DNA of 64,000 nt from Salinarimonas ramus (GTDB taxonomy: Bacteria > Pseudomonadota > Alphaproteobacteria > Rhizobiales > Beijerinckiaceae): assembly GCF_014645695.1 (NCBI RefSeq), contig NZ_BMMF01000005.1:111797-175796 (forward strand), given 5' to 3'. Below the pieces are notes generated by a model. It made no database searches and had not been told where the DNA came from. It saw nothing but the letters and a program-made list of their open reading frames with translations. The position numbers and the translations under genes were made by a program. Positions 34,355 through 43,966 of this stretch are shown one piece after another; position 1 is the stretch's first letter; each line of letters begins with the position of its first letter.

Positions 34355-34867
34355 ATGACCGGCATCGCCACCGCCCTTCTCGCCGCCTTCGTCGGCCTCC
34401 TCGCCGCCGCCGCGATCAGCGACGCGCGGACGATGCGCATTCCCAACCGCCTCAGTCTCGGGCTGATCGCGGCCTTCCTGCCGTTCGGGCTCCTCGCCGG
34501 CCTGGACCTCGCGACGATCGGCATCCATCTGCTCGTCGGGCTCGGCGTCCTCTTCGTGACGTTCACGATGTTCGCGCTGCGCTGGATCGGAGGCGGCGAC
34601 GCCAAGCTCGTCGCGGCGGCCGCGATCTGGTTCGGGATGGCCGATGTCGGCGCTTTCCTCTTCGCCACGGCGATCGCGGGCGGCGTGCTGACGCTCGGCA
34701 TCGTCGCCCTGCGCTCGATGCCCGTGCCGGTCGTGGTCGGCAATTGGCTGTGGCTCACGCGGCTGCAGGACAAGACGGTGGGCGTCCCCTACGGCATCGC
34801 CATCGCCGCCGGCGCCTTCCTCGTCCTGCCGCAGAGCCAGGTGTGGCGCCTCGTCATGCCGGCCTGA
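34355..34867 (+). CDS. cpaA: prepilin peptidase CpaA (TadV)
   Basis: A 170-aa membrane aspartyl protease of the A24 family. The two catalytic aspartates are in AISDARTMRIPN (about residue 23) and GGGDAKLVAA (about residue 86). About six hydrophobic helices. It removes leader peptides of the Flp pilins encoded just upstream. Located as expected between flp and cpaB. Confidence 0.94.
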   Translation: MTGIATALLAAFVGLLAAAAISDARTMRIPNRLSLGLIAAFLPFGLLAGLDLATIGIHLLVGLGVLFVTFTMFALRWIGGGDAKLVAAAAIWFGMADVGAFLFATAIAGGVLTLGIVALRSMPVPVVVGNWLWLTRLQDKTVGVPYGIAIAAGAFLVLPQSQVWRLVMPA

Positions 34868-34908
34868 CCGAGGTCGAGCCGCGGATGCGACGCCGTCGAA
34901 AAGTTCCC

Positions 34909-34923
34909 TTAACCATAATTTGA
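34909..34923 (+). promoter_or_regulatory. CtrA-type box upstream of cpaB
   Basis: TTAA-CCATAAT-TTGA gives the TTAA-N7-TTAA layout with one mismatch, and contains the TTAACCAT core. It lies 59 bp upstream of the cpaB ATG in an AT-rich gap, a suitable position for activation. Confidence 0.5.
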
Positions 34924-34981
34924 CGATTCACTGGTCACATCCGACGCAACGGATTCCTCGGTGCGTTCGGGACGTCGAACC

Positions 34982-35779
34982 ATGAAGCGAGCACAATTGG
35001 CAGTCCTCGGTCTCGCATTGGCAGCCGGCGCCGGCGCGATGCTGCTGATGAGCGGCGACCCGCCGCCTCCCCCGGAGGTGCAGATCGTCACGGCGCCCGC
35101 CGCCATCGAGACGACGGCGGTCCTCGTCGCCGCCGCGCCCATTCCCATGGGCCAGACGCTGGCGGAATCGGACCTGCGTTGGCAGGACTGGCCGGCCGAC
35201 GCCGTCCCCCAGGGCATGATCACCCGCGCCGACGGCATGGAGATCGCCACCGGCGCCATCGCCCGCCAGGGCATGCTCTCCGGCGAGCCGATCCGGCGCG
35301 AGCGGCTGATCCGCTCCGAGGACGGCGGCTTCATGTCGGCGATCCTGCCCGCGGGCATGCGGGCGGTCTCCATCTCCATCGATTCGCGCGGGTCGAGCTC
35401 GGCGGGCGGTTTCATCCTGCCCGAGGACCGGGTCGACATCATCCGCACCTTCCGCGACGAGTCGGCGGCCGCTCAGGGCGCCGGCGACGTGATGGTGTCG
35501 GAGACGATCCTGCGCAACGTGCGCGTCCTCGCCATCGGCAAGAACGTCCAGGTCGACGACGAGGGCAATTCCTTCGTCGACGGCGAGCACGCCACCCTCG
35601 AGCTCAGCCCCCGCCAGGCGGAAGCGATCACGCTCGCCCAGCGCACCGGGCAGCTCTCGCTCGCCCTGCGCAGCCTCGCCGACGCGGCGCCCGCGACGCT
35701 CGAGGAGGAGCCCGAGGAGCAGCTCGGCTCGCTCAACATCGTGCGCTTCGGCGTGTCCGTGCCGACCCCCGTGCCCTGA
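34982..35779 (+). CDS. cpaB: Tad pilus assembly protein CpaB
   Basis: A 265-aa periplasmic protein (N-terminal membrane helix residues 4-22) with the SAF-type domain of CpaB/RcpC: VLVAAAPIPMGQTLAESDLR, then the GFILPEDRVDIIRTF block. It probably works with the CpaC secretin at the outer membrane. ATG 34982 directly precedes the membrane helix and is preferred over 34961. Confidence 0.93.
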   Translation: MKRAQLAVLGLALAAGAGAMLLMSGDPPPPPEVQIVTAPAAIETTAVLVAAAPIPMGQTLAESDLRWQDWPADAVPQGMITRADGMEIATGAIARQGMLSGEPIRRERLIRSEDGGFMSAILPAGMRAVSISIDSRGSSSAGGFILPEDRVDIIRTFRDESAAAQGAGDVMVSETILRNVRVLAIGKNVQVDDEGNSFVDGEHATLELSPRQAEAITLAQRTGQLSLALRSLADAAPATLEEEPEEQLGSLNIVRFGVSVPTPVP

Positions 35780-35792
35780 GGAGATCGGCAGG

Positions 35793-37265
35793 ATGACCCG
35801 CGCCCCCACCTTCCCCGCGACGCTCCGCCCGCGCACCGGGCTCGTCTCCGCCCTCGCGCTCGCCGCCGCCCTGATGGCGGGCGCTCCCGCCACCGAGGCC
35901 GCCGACTGGCGCGGCGGCGGCGGTGCCGTCGTCGCCTCCCAGCCCGCCACGGCCCCGATCGTGCGCATCGCGCCCGGCGAAGGCGCCCTCTCTCGCCGCG
36001 TCGCGGTGGCGGTGGGCAAGTCCGTGATCGTCGAATTGCCGGCGGACGCCCGCGAGGTGTTCGTCGCGAACCCCGCCGTCGCCAACGCCGTCGTGCGCTC
36101 CGCGCGCAAGATCTTCCTCATCGGCCAGGAGCCCGGCGCGACCTCGGTCTTCGCCTTCGACGCGGAAGGCCGCCAGATCGCCTCCCTCGACGTGGACGTC
36201 GGCCGCGATCTCGACGCCCTGCGCCAGACCCTGCGCAACTCCATCCCCAACGCCCGCATCGACGTGCAGGCCGCGGGCGATTCGATCCTCCTCACGGGCG
36301 AGGTCGATTCCGCGCTCGAGGCGCAGCGCGCGGTCGACATCGCCAACGCCTTCGTCGGCGCCAGCGGCGACGCCACCGGCGCCGTCGTCAACTCGCTCAC
36401 GCTGGGCGGCGAGGACCAGGTGATGCTGCGCGTCACCGTGGTGGAGGTCGAGCGCGCCGTCCTCAAGCGCTTCGGCATCGACACGACCGCCGGCTGGGCG
36501 CCGACGCCCGCCGCCATCACCGAGGGACTGAGCCTCGCGAGCTCCGGCGCCGGGGGAACGGTGACGGCCGGCCTCAGCGGCGGCGGGTTCACGGTCCAGG
36601 CGACGCTCCAGGCCTTCGAGAGCGCGGGCCTCCTGCGCGTTCTCGCGGAGCCGACGCTGGTTGCGATCTCGGGCGAATCGGCCGAGTTCAACGCCGGCGG
36701 CGAGATCGCCGTGCGGGTCTGCAACGACGACGCCGGCGAGCTACGCTGCGGGACGGAGCTCCTCGACTACGGCGTGAACCTCGCCTTCACGCCCGTCGTC
36801 CTCTCGAGCGGCCGGATCTCGCTTCGCGTGGCGACCCGCGTGCGGGAGCTCGACCCGAGCGTCGAGGTGGAGACGGGCTCTGGCGCGCGCTTCGGCTTCA
36901 AGACCCGCGAATCGGCGACGAGCCTGGAGATGGCCTCCGGCTCGACGATCATGACGGCGGGCCTCATCTCGTCGCGCGCCGACCGGCGCGTCGCGGGCAT
37001 GCCGGGCCTGCTCAACCTGCCGATCCTCGGCACGCTGTTCCGCTCCCAGGCCTACGAGCGGCGCGACACCGAGCTGATGATCCTGGTCACCCCCTTCATC
37101 GCGCAGGCCATGGAGCCGACGGAGGTGGCGCGGCCCGACGACGGCTTCGTCGACGCCTTCGATCCGCAGGCGGTCCTGCTCGGGCGGCTCAATCGCATCT
37201 ACGGCACCGCGGAGCCGGTCGACCCGATCGGCCTGCGGGGCACTTTCGGCTTCATCGCGGACTGA
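35793..37265 (+). CDS. cpaC: Tad pilus outer-membrane secretin CpaC
   Basis: A 490-aa secretin. It has a signal peptide (about 1-37), the pilus N-domain (VAVGKSVIVELPADAREVFV), a BON-like domain (about residues 140-200), and the secretin channel from about residue 230, with LRVLAEPTLVAISGESAEF and the C-terminal RVAGMPGLLNLPILGTLF signature. It forms the pore through which the Flp pilus leaves the cell. Confidence 0.95.
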   Translation: MTRAPTFPATLRPRTGLVSALALAAALMAGAPATEAADWRGGGGAVVASQPATAPIVRIAPGEGALSRRVAVAVGKSVIVELPADAREVFVANPAVANAVVRSARKIFLIGQEPGATSVFAFDAEGRQIASLDVDVGRDLDALRQTLRNSIPNARIDVQAAGDSILLTGEVDSALEAQRAVDIANAFVGASGDATGAVVNSLTLGGEDQVMLRVTVVEVERAVLKRFGIDTTAGWAPTPAAITEGLSLASSGAGGTVTAGLSGGGFTVQATLQAFESAGLLRVLAEPTLVAISGESAEFNAGGEIAVRVCNDDAGELRCGTELLDYGVNLAFTPVVLSSGRISLRVATRVRELDPSVEVETGSGARFGFKTRESATSLEMASGSTIMTAGLISSRADRRVAGMPGLLNLPILGTLFRSQAYERRDTELMILVTPFIAQAMEPTEVARPDDGFVDAFDPQAVLLGRLNRIYGTAEPVDPIGLRGTFGFIAD

Positions 37266-37313
37266 CGGGGCCGAGCCCCGCGAGAGGACGCCTCCAGAGA
37301 GGACGACGATAAG

Positions 37314-38030
37314 ATGGCCCCGACCTCGAGAGCTTCGGCCGGCAGAGCCTCGGCCCGCACGACGCGCCTCGCGCGGCTCGCCTGCGCCGGTGCGCTCGCC
37401 GCCGCGCTGGGCGCCTGCGCCGACCGCGTCGTCGAGACCGGCTCGACCGGCTACCCGCACGATTACCGCGAGCGCCACCCCATCGCGCTCCAGCAATCCC
37501 CCGAGGTTCTCGACGTGCTGGTTCGCGGCGTCGGCCTCGATCCGCGCCAGCGCGCGGACGTCGCCGCCTTCGCCGCCGGCTATCGCGAGGGCGCGTCGGG
37601 TGCGCTGCACGTGCAGGTGCCCCAGGGCGGGGACGAGGTGGGCACGCGCCGCACCCTCGACGCCGTGCGCGCGACGCTGCACGATTCGGGCGTGCCGGCG
37701 ACCTACCTCTCGATCTCGACCTACACGCCCGGCGACCGCAACGTCGCCGCCGCGATCCGGCTCTCCTACCGCTCGCTCCAGGCGCGGGTGCAGAGCCGCT
37801 GCGGGCTCTGGCCGCAGGATCTCGGGGTCAGCGACGCGGCGGTCAACATCCGCAACGAGCAGCACTGGAATTTCGGCTGCGCCATGCAGACCAACGTCGC
37901 GGCGCAGGTCGCCGACCCGGTCGACCTGGTGCGCGGTCGCACGCGCGGGTCGATCGACGTGAACGCGCGCACGCCCGACATCGAGGCCGTGCGCGAGGCG
38001 GAGTCGCCGGCGACGAGCTTCGACGATTGA
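37314..38030 (+). CDS. cpaD: Tad pilus lipoprotein CpaD
   Basis: A 238-aa CpaD/TadD-type protein. It has a signal region with a lipobox-like cysteine (LAAALGACAD) at about residue 38, then DYRERHPIALQQSP, and the C-terminal NFGCAMQTNVAAQVADP, DLVRGR motif, which defines the family. It is thought to help secretin assembly at the outer membrane. In place between cpaC and cpaE. Confidence 0.93.
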   Translation: MAPTSRASAGRASARTTRLARLACAGALAAALGACADRVVETGSTGYPHDYRERHPIALQQSPEVLDVLVRGVGLDPRQRADVAAFAAGYREGASGALHVQVPQGGDEVGTRRTLDAVRATLHDSGVPATYLSISTYTPGDRNVAAAIRLSYRSLQARVQSRCGLWPQDLGVSDAAVNIRNEQHWNFGCAMQTNVAAQVADPVDLVRGRTRGSIDVNARTPDIEAVREAESPATSFDD

Positions 38031-38058
38031 TCGTGGCCGCGAGAGGGAACGAGACGCC

Positions 38059-39303
38059 ATGACCGAGAGCCCGATGCGCGACGACATGATCCCGCCCGTG
38101 CCGCGGATCACGATGCAGGCCTTCTGCGACACGGCGGAATTCGCCGCGGCGCTGGAGGCGGCGTCCGCCGATCGGCGCATGGCGAAGGCGCACGTGCGCG
38201 TGCAGACCGGCGGCGCGCCGGCCGCCGTCGCCGCCTATTCGCAGGCACCCACGCCCAACGTCGTGCTGCTCGAGACGCGGCTCACCTCGCTGCCGGACTT
38301 CCTCGGGCAGCTCGACGCGCTCTCCGAGGTCTGCGACGCGGGCACGAAAGTCGTGGTCGTGGGCCACGTCAACGACGTCGTGTTCTATCGCGAGCTGATC
38401 CGTCGCGGCGTCAGCGAGTACCTCATCGCCCCGGTCGAGCCCATCGATCTCGTGCGTGCGATCTCGGGCCTCTACGCGGCGCCGGGCGCACCACCGGTGG
38501 GGCGCACCGTCGCGGTGGTCGGCGCCAAGGGCGGCGTCGGCGCATCGACGGTGGCGCACAATCTCGGCTGGTCGCTCTCGCGCAAGCTGGCGCTCGCCAC
38601 CGTGATCGTCGACCTCGACATCGCCTTCGGCACGGCGGGCCTCGACTTCAACCAGGACCCGCCGCAGGGCATCGCCGACGCGATTTTCGCCCCCGACCGG
38701 CTGGATTCCAACGTGGTCGAGCGGCTCCTCTCCAAGTGCTCGGACAAGCTGAGCCTGCTCACCGCCCCGGCCGTGCTCGATCGCACCTGCGACCTCACGG
38801 AGACGGCGTTCGACCAGCTCATCGACATCCTGCGCGCCTCGACGCCGGCCATCGTCCTCGACGTGCCGCACGTCTGGACGGCCTGGTCGCGCCGCGTCCT
38901 CGTGTCGTCGGACGACGTCGTCGTGGTGGCGGGGCCGGAGCTCGCGTCGCTGCGCAACGCCAAGAACCTCGTCGACCTGCTTCGGCAGAACCGCCCCAAC
39001 GACAAGCCGCCGCGGGTCGTCATCAACCAGGCGAGCGTGGCCAAGCGCCCCGAGATCGCCACGGCCGACTTCGCCAAGGCCATCGGCGTCGACCTCTCGG
39101 CGACGCTGCCCTTCGACGCGCAGCTCTTCGGGACGGCGGCGAACAACGGGCAGATGGTCGCCGAGATTCAGCCGGGCTCGAAGGCGGCGGAAGCGTTCGA
39201 CGCGCTCGCGCAGGACATCGCGGGCCGGCCCGCGGAGCGGCGCGCGCGCGGCGGCCTCCTCGACCCGATCCTGTCCAAGCTCGTCCGCCGCAAGGCGTCC
39301 TGA
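38059..39303 (+). CDS. cpaE: pilus polarity ATPase CpaE (TadZ)
   Basis: A 414-aa protein: an N-terminal receiver-like domain (about 1-135, with VVVVGHVNDVVFYRELIRRG), then a ParA/MinD-type ATPase with deviant Walker A KGGVGAST (157-164) and the DLDIAFGTAGLDF segment. CpaE/TadZ positions the pilus machinery at the cell pole. 55 bp upstream of the operon's ATPase gene cpaF it keeps normal gene order. Confidence 0.94.
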   Translation: MTESPMRDDMIPPVPRITMQAFCDTAEFAAALEAASADRRMAKAHVRVQTGGAPAAVAAYSQAPTPNVVLLETRLTSLPDFLGQLDALSEVCDAGTKVVVVGHVNDVVFYRELIRRGVSEYLIAPVEPIDLVRAISGLYAAPGAPPVGRTVAVVGAKGGVGASTVAHNLGWSLSRKLALATVIVDLDIAFGTAGLDFNQDPPQGIADAIFAPDRLDSNVVERLLSKCSDKLSLLTAPAVLDRTCDLTETAFDQLIDILRASTPAIVLDVPHVWTAWSRRVLVSSDDVVVVAGPELASLRNAKNLVDLLRQNRPNDKPPRVVINQASVAKRPEIATADFAKAIGVDLSATLPFDAQLFGTAANNGQMVAEIQPGSKAAEAFDALAQDIAGRPAERRARGGLLDPILSKLVRRKAS

Positions 39304-39331
39304 CGCGCGGCGAACCGGAGAGACCGCAGGC

Positions 39332-40864
39332 ATGTTCGGGAAGAGATCGACGACGGGAGCCCAGAGCCAGGCGGCACCGCGCCCCGCGATGCCGGCGCCC
39401 GCTCCCCTGCCCGCGTCCTCCGTGCCGGACACGGCGCCGGCTCCGGCTCCGACGGGCGCCGCGCCCCCCCAGATCGGCGCGGTCCCGGTCTTCTCCGACG
39501 GCGCCTACGTGCCGGCGGCCTCGCTCGAGCCCCGCGCGACGCCGGAGAAGCCCGTCGTCGTCGAGGAGCGGCAGAAGTCCGACAAGTACTACCAGACGAA
39601 GAGCATGGTCTTCGGGGCCCTCATCGAGGCCATCGACCTGTCCCAGCTCTCGCGCCTCGACGCCGAATCGGCGCGCGAGGAGATCCGCGACATCGTCAAC
39701 GAGATCATCGCGCTCAAGAACGTCGTCCTGTCCATCGCCGAGCAGGAGGAGCTGCTCGAGGACATCTGCAACGACGTGCTCGGCTACGGCCCGCTGGAGC
39801 CGCTTCTCGCCCGCGACGACATCGCCGACATCATGGTCAACGGCGCGAACAAGACCTACATCGAGGTGAGCGGCAAGATCCAGCTGACGAACGTCCGCTT
39901 TCGTGACAATCAGCAGTTGATGAACATCTGCCAGCGGATCGTCAGCCAGGTCGGCCGCCGCGTCGACGAGTCGAGCCCGATCTGCGACGCGCGCCTGCCC
40001 GACGGCTCGCGCGTCAACGTCATCGCCCCGCCGCTCTCGCTCGAAGGGCCGACGCTCACCATCCGTAAGTTCAAGAAGGACAAGCTCACCCTCGACCAGC
40101 TCACGCGGTTCGGGGCGATCTCGCCGCCGGGCGCCGACATCCTCAAGATCATCGGCCGGGTGCGCGCCAACGTGGTGATCTCCGGCGGCACGGGCTCGGG
40201 CAAGACGACGCTGCTCAACTGCCTGACGAACTACATCGAGCACGACGAACGCATCATCACCTGCGAAGACGCCGCGGAGCTGCAGCTCCAGCAGCCGCAC
40301 GTGGTGCGCCTGGAGACGCGCCCGCCCAACCTCGAGGGGCAGGGCCAGATCACCATGCGCGATCTCGTGCGCAACTGCCTGCGCATGCGCCCCGAGCGCA
40401 TCATCGTGGGCGAGGTGCGCGGACCGGAGGCCTTCGACCTCCTGCAGGCGATGAACACGGGCCACGACGGCTCGATGGGCACGCTCCACGCCAACTCGCC
40501 GCGCGAGTGCCTGTCGCGTATCGAATCCATGATCACCATGGGCGGCTTCGCCCTGCCCTCGCGCACGATCCGCGAGATGATCGTGTCCTCCATCGACGTG
40601 ATCATACAGGCCGCGCGCCTGCGCGACGGCTCGCGCCGAATCACGCACATCACCGAGGTGGTGGGCATGGAAGGCGACGTGATCATCACGCAGGACATCG
40701 TGCTCTACGACATCGTCGGCGAGGACGCGAACGGCCGCCTGATCGGGCGCCACCGCTCCACCGGCATCGGCCGCCCGCAATTCTGGGAGCGCGCCCGCTA
40801 TTACGGCTGCGAGCCGGCGCTGGCCGCCGCCTTGGACAAGCTCGAGGTCGAGGACGGCGAATGA
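39332..40864 (+). CDS. cpaF: pilus secretion ATPase CpaF (TadA)
   Basis: A 510-aa GspE/VirB11-type ATPase that drives Flp pilus assembly and retraction. A Pro/Ala-rich N-terminus (1-75) precedes the domain. Walker A GGTGSGKT is at 285-292, with the Asp box (IITCEDAAELQL), Walker B (MRPERIIVGEVRGPEAFD) and His box (NTGHDGSMGTLHANS) following in order. All catalytic motifs are intact. Confidence 0.96.
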   Translation: MFGKRSTTGAQSQAAPRPAMPAPAPLPASSVPDTAPAPAPTGAAPPQIGAVPVFSDGAYVPAASLEPRATPEKPVVVEERQKSDKYYQTKSMVFGALIEAIDLSQLSRLDAESAREEIRDIVNEIIALKNVVLSIAEQEELLEDICNDVLGYGPLEPLLARDDIADIMVNGANKTYIEVSGKIQLTNVRFRDNQQLMNICQRIVSQVGRRVDESSPICDARLPDGSRVNVIAPPLSLEGPTLTIRKFKKDKLTLDQLTRFGAISPPGADILKIIGRVRANVVISGGTGSGKTTLLNCLTNYIEHDERIITCEDAAELQLQQPHVVRLETRPPNLEGQGQITMRDLVRNCLRMRPERIIVGEVRGPEAFDLLQAMNTGHDGSMGTLHANSPRECLSRIESMITMGGFALPSRTIREMIVSSIDVIIQAARLRDGSRRITHITEVVGMEGDVIITQDIVLYDIVGEDANGRLIGRHRSTGIGRPQFWERARYYGCEPALAAALDKLEVEDGE

Positions 40865-40880
40865 GGGGGAGGCGCGCGCC

Positions 40881-41858
40881 ATGGACCTGACCACGCTCGC
40901 GGTCGCCGCGCTCGCGACGGCGAGCGTCGGCGGCGTCGCCTGGGTCTTCCTCTACCCGATCCTGTCGGGGGAGCGGCGCGCGGAGAAGCGCCAGCAGAAC
41001 CTCGTCACGCGCTCGCCGGAGGCCCGGCTCGAGCGCGTCAATACCGCCAACCGGCGCGACCAGATCGCCCAGAGCCTCAAGGAGCTCGAGGCACGCGGCC
41101 TCGGCAAGCCGCAGAAGCTCACGCTCGAGCAGCGCCTCGCGCAGGCGGGTCTCGACTGGACCCCGTCGCGCTTCTGGCTCGCGAGCGCGGGCGCCGGGGT
41201 CGTGGTCGCGATCCTCGCGTTGGTCTTCTCCGGCTCGCTCGTAGTGGCGCTGCTCGCCGCCTTCGCCGGCGCCTTCGGCCTGCCGCGCTGGGTGCTGGGC
41301 CATCTCTCGCGCCGGCGCATCGCCGGCTTCGTGGCCGAATTGCCCAACGCCATCGACATCATCGTGCGCGGCATCCGCTCGGGCCTGCCGCTCGGCGACT
41401 GCCTGCGCGAGATCGCCTTCAACGCCCGCGAGCCGCTGCGCACCGAATTCCGGCTCGTCATGGAGAGCCAGGCCATCGGCGTGCCGCTCTCGGACGCGGT
41501 GCAGAAGCTCGCCCACCGCATCGCGGTGCCCGAGGCGAACTTCTTCGCCATCGTCATCGGCATCCAGTCCAAGGCCGGCGGCAATCTCTCCGAGGCGCTC
41601 GGCAACCTCTCCCGCGTCCTGCGCGAACGCAAGAAGATGGGCGACAAGGTCAAGGCCATGAGCATGGAGGCGAAGACCTCGGCGGCGATCATCGGCGCGC
41701 TGCCCTTCGGCGTGGCGCTGATCACCTACTTCACCAGCCCCGACTACATCTCCCTGCTCTGGACGACGCTCATCGGAAATATCGTGCTCGGTGTGTGCGC
41801 CGTGTGGATGACGATCGGCGTGCTCGTCATGCGCAAGATGATCAATTTCGACGTCTGA
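40881..41858 (+). CDS. tadB: Tad inner-membrane platform protein TadB
   Basis: A 325-aa T2SSF-domain membrane protein. N-terminal helix (about 5-28), paired helices near 100-140, and the conserved platform domain with ELPNAIDIIVRGIRSGLPLG, RKKMGDKVKAMSMEAK, then two C-terminal helices. It pairs with TadC to anchor the CpaF ATPase. It follows cpaF by 16 bp. Confidence 0.94.
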   Translation: MDLTTLAVAALATASVGGVAWVFLYPILSGERRAEKRQQNLVTRSPEARLERVNTANRRDQIAQSLKELEARGLGKPQKLTLEQRLAQAGLDWTPSRFWLASAGAGVVVAILALVFSGSLVVALLAAFAGAFGLPRWVLGHLSRRRIAGFVAELPNAIDIIVRGIRSGLPLGDCLREIAFNAREPLRTEFRLVMESQAIGVPLSDAVQKLAHRIAVPEANFFAIVIGIQSKAGGNLSEALGNLSRVLRERKKMGDKVKAMSMEAKTSAAIIGALPFGVALITYFTSPDYISLLWTTLIGNIVLGVCAVWMTIGVLVMRKMINFDV

Positions 41859-41865
41859 GGCGGCC

Positions 41866-42831
41866 ATGCTGGAGCTCATGTCGCACCCCAACCTCCTCCC
41901 CATGCTGCTGGCGGGCGTCGCCGCGGCCGCGACGGTCTATTCGCTGGCGATGCCGCTCCTGCCGGCGGACACGCTCGACAAGCGCCTCAAGGCCGTCGCC
42001 GTCGAGCGCGACCGCATCCGCGCCCGCGAGCGCGACCGCATGAACAGCGAGCGCCAGCGCGCCACCTTGCGTCAGCGCCCGGAGACGCGGCTCAAGGACA
42101 TCGTCGAGCGTTTCAAGCTCTCCGATTGGCTGGGCACCGAGACGGCGAAGGCGCAGCTCGCGCAAGCCGGCTATCGTGGGCAGAGGGCGGAATACACGTT
42201 CCTGTTCTTCCGCCTCGTCACGCCGATCGCCTTCCTGCTCTTCGCGCTCCTGTACTTCTTCATCGTCAACGATCACGGTCTCCAGCCGACGCTGCGCGTC
42301 GCGGCCGTGATGACGGCGGCCTACATCGGCATCAAGGCGCCGGAGATCTACCTGCGCAACCAGCGCTCCAAGCGCCAGCTCTCCATCCGCCGCGCCTGGC
42401 CCGACGCCCTCGACCTGATGCTGATCTGCGTCGAATCCGGCATGTCCATCGAGCAGTCCTTCAAGCGCGTGAGCATGGAGGTCGGCGCGAACTCCATCCC
42501 CCTCGCGGAGGAGCTGGCGCTGGCGAGCGCGGAGATGGCATACCTGAACGATCGCCGGACCGCCTACGAGAACCTCGCCCGACGCACGGGCCTCGAGCCG
42601 GTGAAGGACGTGGTCACGGCGCTCCTGCAGGCGGAACGCTACGGCACGCCTGTGGGCCAGGCGCTGCGCGTCCTCGCGCAGGAGAGCCGCGACCAGCGTA
42701 TGAACGAGGCGGAGAAGAAGGCCGCCGCCCTGCCGCCGAAGCTCACCGTGCCGATGATCATCTTCTTCCTGCCGATCCTCTTCGCCGTCTTGATGACGCC
42801 GGCGGTCATCCAGGTCATGGACGCGTTCTGA
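41866..42831 (+). CDS. tadC: Tad inner-membrane platform protein TadC
   Basis: A 321-aa T2SSF-domain protein, partner of TadB: WPDALDLMLICVESGMSIEQ is the family block, then ESRDQRMNEAEKKAAALPPK and a C-terminal helix pair. It ends the Tad block; TadE, TadF and TadG minor pilins are not next to it and must lie elsewhere if present. Its last 17 bp overlap a convergent oxidoreductase gene. Confidence 0.93.
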   Translation: MLELMSHPNLLPMLLAGVAAAATVYSLAMPLLPADTLDKRLKAVAVERDRIRARERDRMNSERQRATLRQRPETRLKDIVERFKLSDWLGTETAKAQLAQAGYRGQRAEYTFLFFRLVTPIAFLLFALLYFFIVNDHGLQPTLRVAAVMTAAYIGIKAPEIYLRNQRSKRQLSIRRAWPDALDLMLICVESGMSIEQSFKRVSMEVGANSIPLAEELALASAEMAYLNDRRTAYENLARRTGLEPVKDVVTALLQAERYGTPVGQALRVLAQESRDQRMNEAEKKAAALPPKLTVPMIIFFLPILFAVLMTPAVIQVMDAF

Positions 42832-43966
42832 CGAGCGCGCGCCAGGCGGGCTCGGGCACGCGTGTCGCGGCCGCGGCCCGCGCGGCGAGGCCGGGCACGA
42901 GGCGCGCCGCCGCGACGACGAGGCTTCGCCCCAGCGCGCCCGCACCCACCTGCTCGAGCGTGCGCGCCCGCGCGATCGCCGGGCCGATCGCCTGCGCGAG
43001 GCGGGCGTGATGGACCTGCGCCGGCGCGCCTTCCGCGAGCGCCTGCGCGGCGGAAAGCCCGCCGTAGAGCGCCATCGCCATGCCGTCCCCGCAGAAGGAG
43101 GGGACGACGCCCGCCTGATCGCCCACCCGCAGGAGGTCGTGATGCTCCGCGTCGCCCGGCCGATGCACGAAGCCGTAGGGAATGCGCGCGATCGCCACCG
43201 GCGCCGAGCTCGCCAGGCGCGCGCCCGCGAGCCGCGCTGAGAGGGAGGGCGTCTCGCGCGCGATCTCCGCCACCAGCGTCTCGAACCCGCCCGCCGCGCG
43301 CACGCGCTGGGCCGGCGCGACGAGGCAGAGATTGGCGCGCCCGCCCTCCACGCGCTGCAGCCCGGCATAGCCGCCGGCGAAGAGCGTGAGATGAACGAGG
43401 TCGGCCAGCGACGCCGCCGCCTGGGGCGCGAGCGCGAGATGCGCCTTCAGGCCCACGAGATCGCGCTCCGGCGGCGGGCGGCGGTGACCGCGCAGGTCGT
43501 GCTTGCCCGTGGCGAGGACGACGCGTCGCGCCCGCACCCGCGACCCGTCCGAGAGCCGAGCCATGAGCCCGCCCTCCGGCTCCCGCTCCAGCGCCCGCAC
43601 CGCGAGCCCGCGGACGATCCGCGCGCCGCGCTCGCCCGCGCGCGCGAGGAGCGCCTCGTCGAGGCGCTGCCGCGAGAGCCCGCGGGCGAGGAAGGGAAGG
43701 TCCGCCCGCGCGGCGGCGCGCCCGTGGGCGAGCTCGAGGCGCGCGATTCGAGGGGCGTCGGCGAGGAGCGCGCCGACCCCGAGATCGTCGAGCATCGACG
43801 CCGCCTCGCCCGAGAGGAACTCGCCGCAGACCTTGTCGTGCGCGCCCGCCTCGCGCTCCACGAGGAGCACGTCGGCGCCGGCCTCGGCGAGGCGCAGCGC
43901 GCACGCCCCGCCGGCGAGGCCGCCGCCGACGACGAGGACGTCGCATCCGGTCGCGCTTGCATTCAC
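42815..43966 (-). CDS. FAD-dependent oxidoreductase (geranylgeranyl reductase-like) of the type III PKS operon
   Basis: A 383-aa flavoprotein. The start is GTG 43966, overlapping the upstream stop (GTGA). The FAD-binding motif VLVVGGGLAGGACALRLAEA is at about residues 10-29, with KVCGEFLSGEA, RARRVVLATGKHD and VGDQAGVVPSFCGDGMAMAL as further blocks. The pattern is that of geranylgeranyl reductase/monooxygenase-like flavoproteins. In the operon it likely modifies the polyketide product by hydroxylation, oxidation or reduction. It overlaps tadC by 17 bp tail-to-tail. Confidence 0.85.
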   Translation of the reverse strand: MNASATGCDVLVVGGGLAGGACALRLAEAGADVLLVEREAGAHDKVCGEFLSGEAASMLDDLGVGALLADAPRIARLELAHGRAAARADLPFLARGLSRQRLDEALLARAGERGARIVRGLAVRALEREPEGGLMARLSDGSRVRARRVVLATGKHDLRGHRRPPPERDLVGLKAHLALAPQAAASLADLVHLTLFAGGYAGLQRVEGGRANLCLVAPAQRVRAAGGFETLVAEIARETPSLSARLAGARLASSAPVAIARIPYGFVHRPGDAEHHDLLRVGDQAGVVPSFCGDGMAMALYGGLSAAQALAEGAPAQVHHARLAQAIGPAIARARTLEQVGAGALGRSLVVAAARLVPGLAARAAAATRVPEPAWRALVRTRP

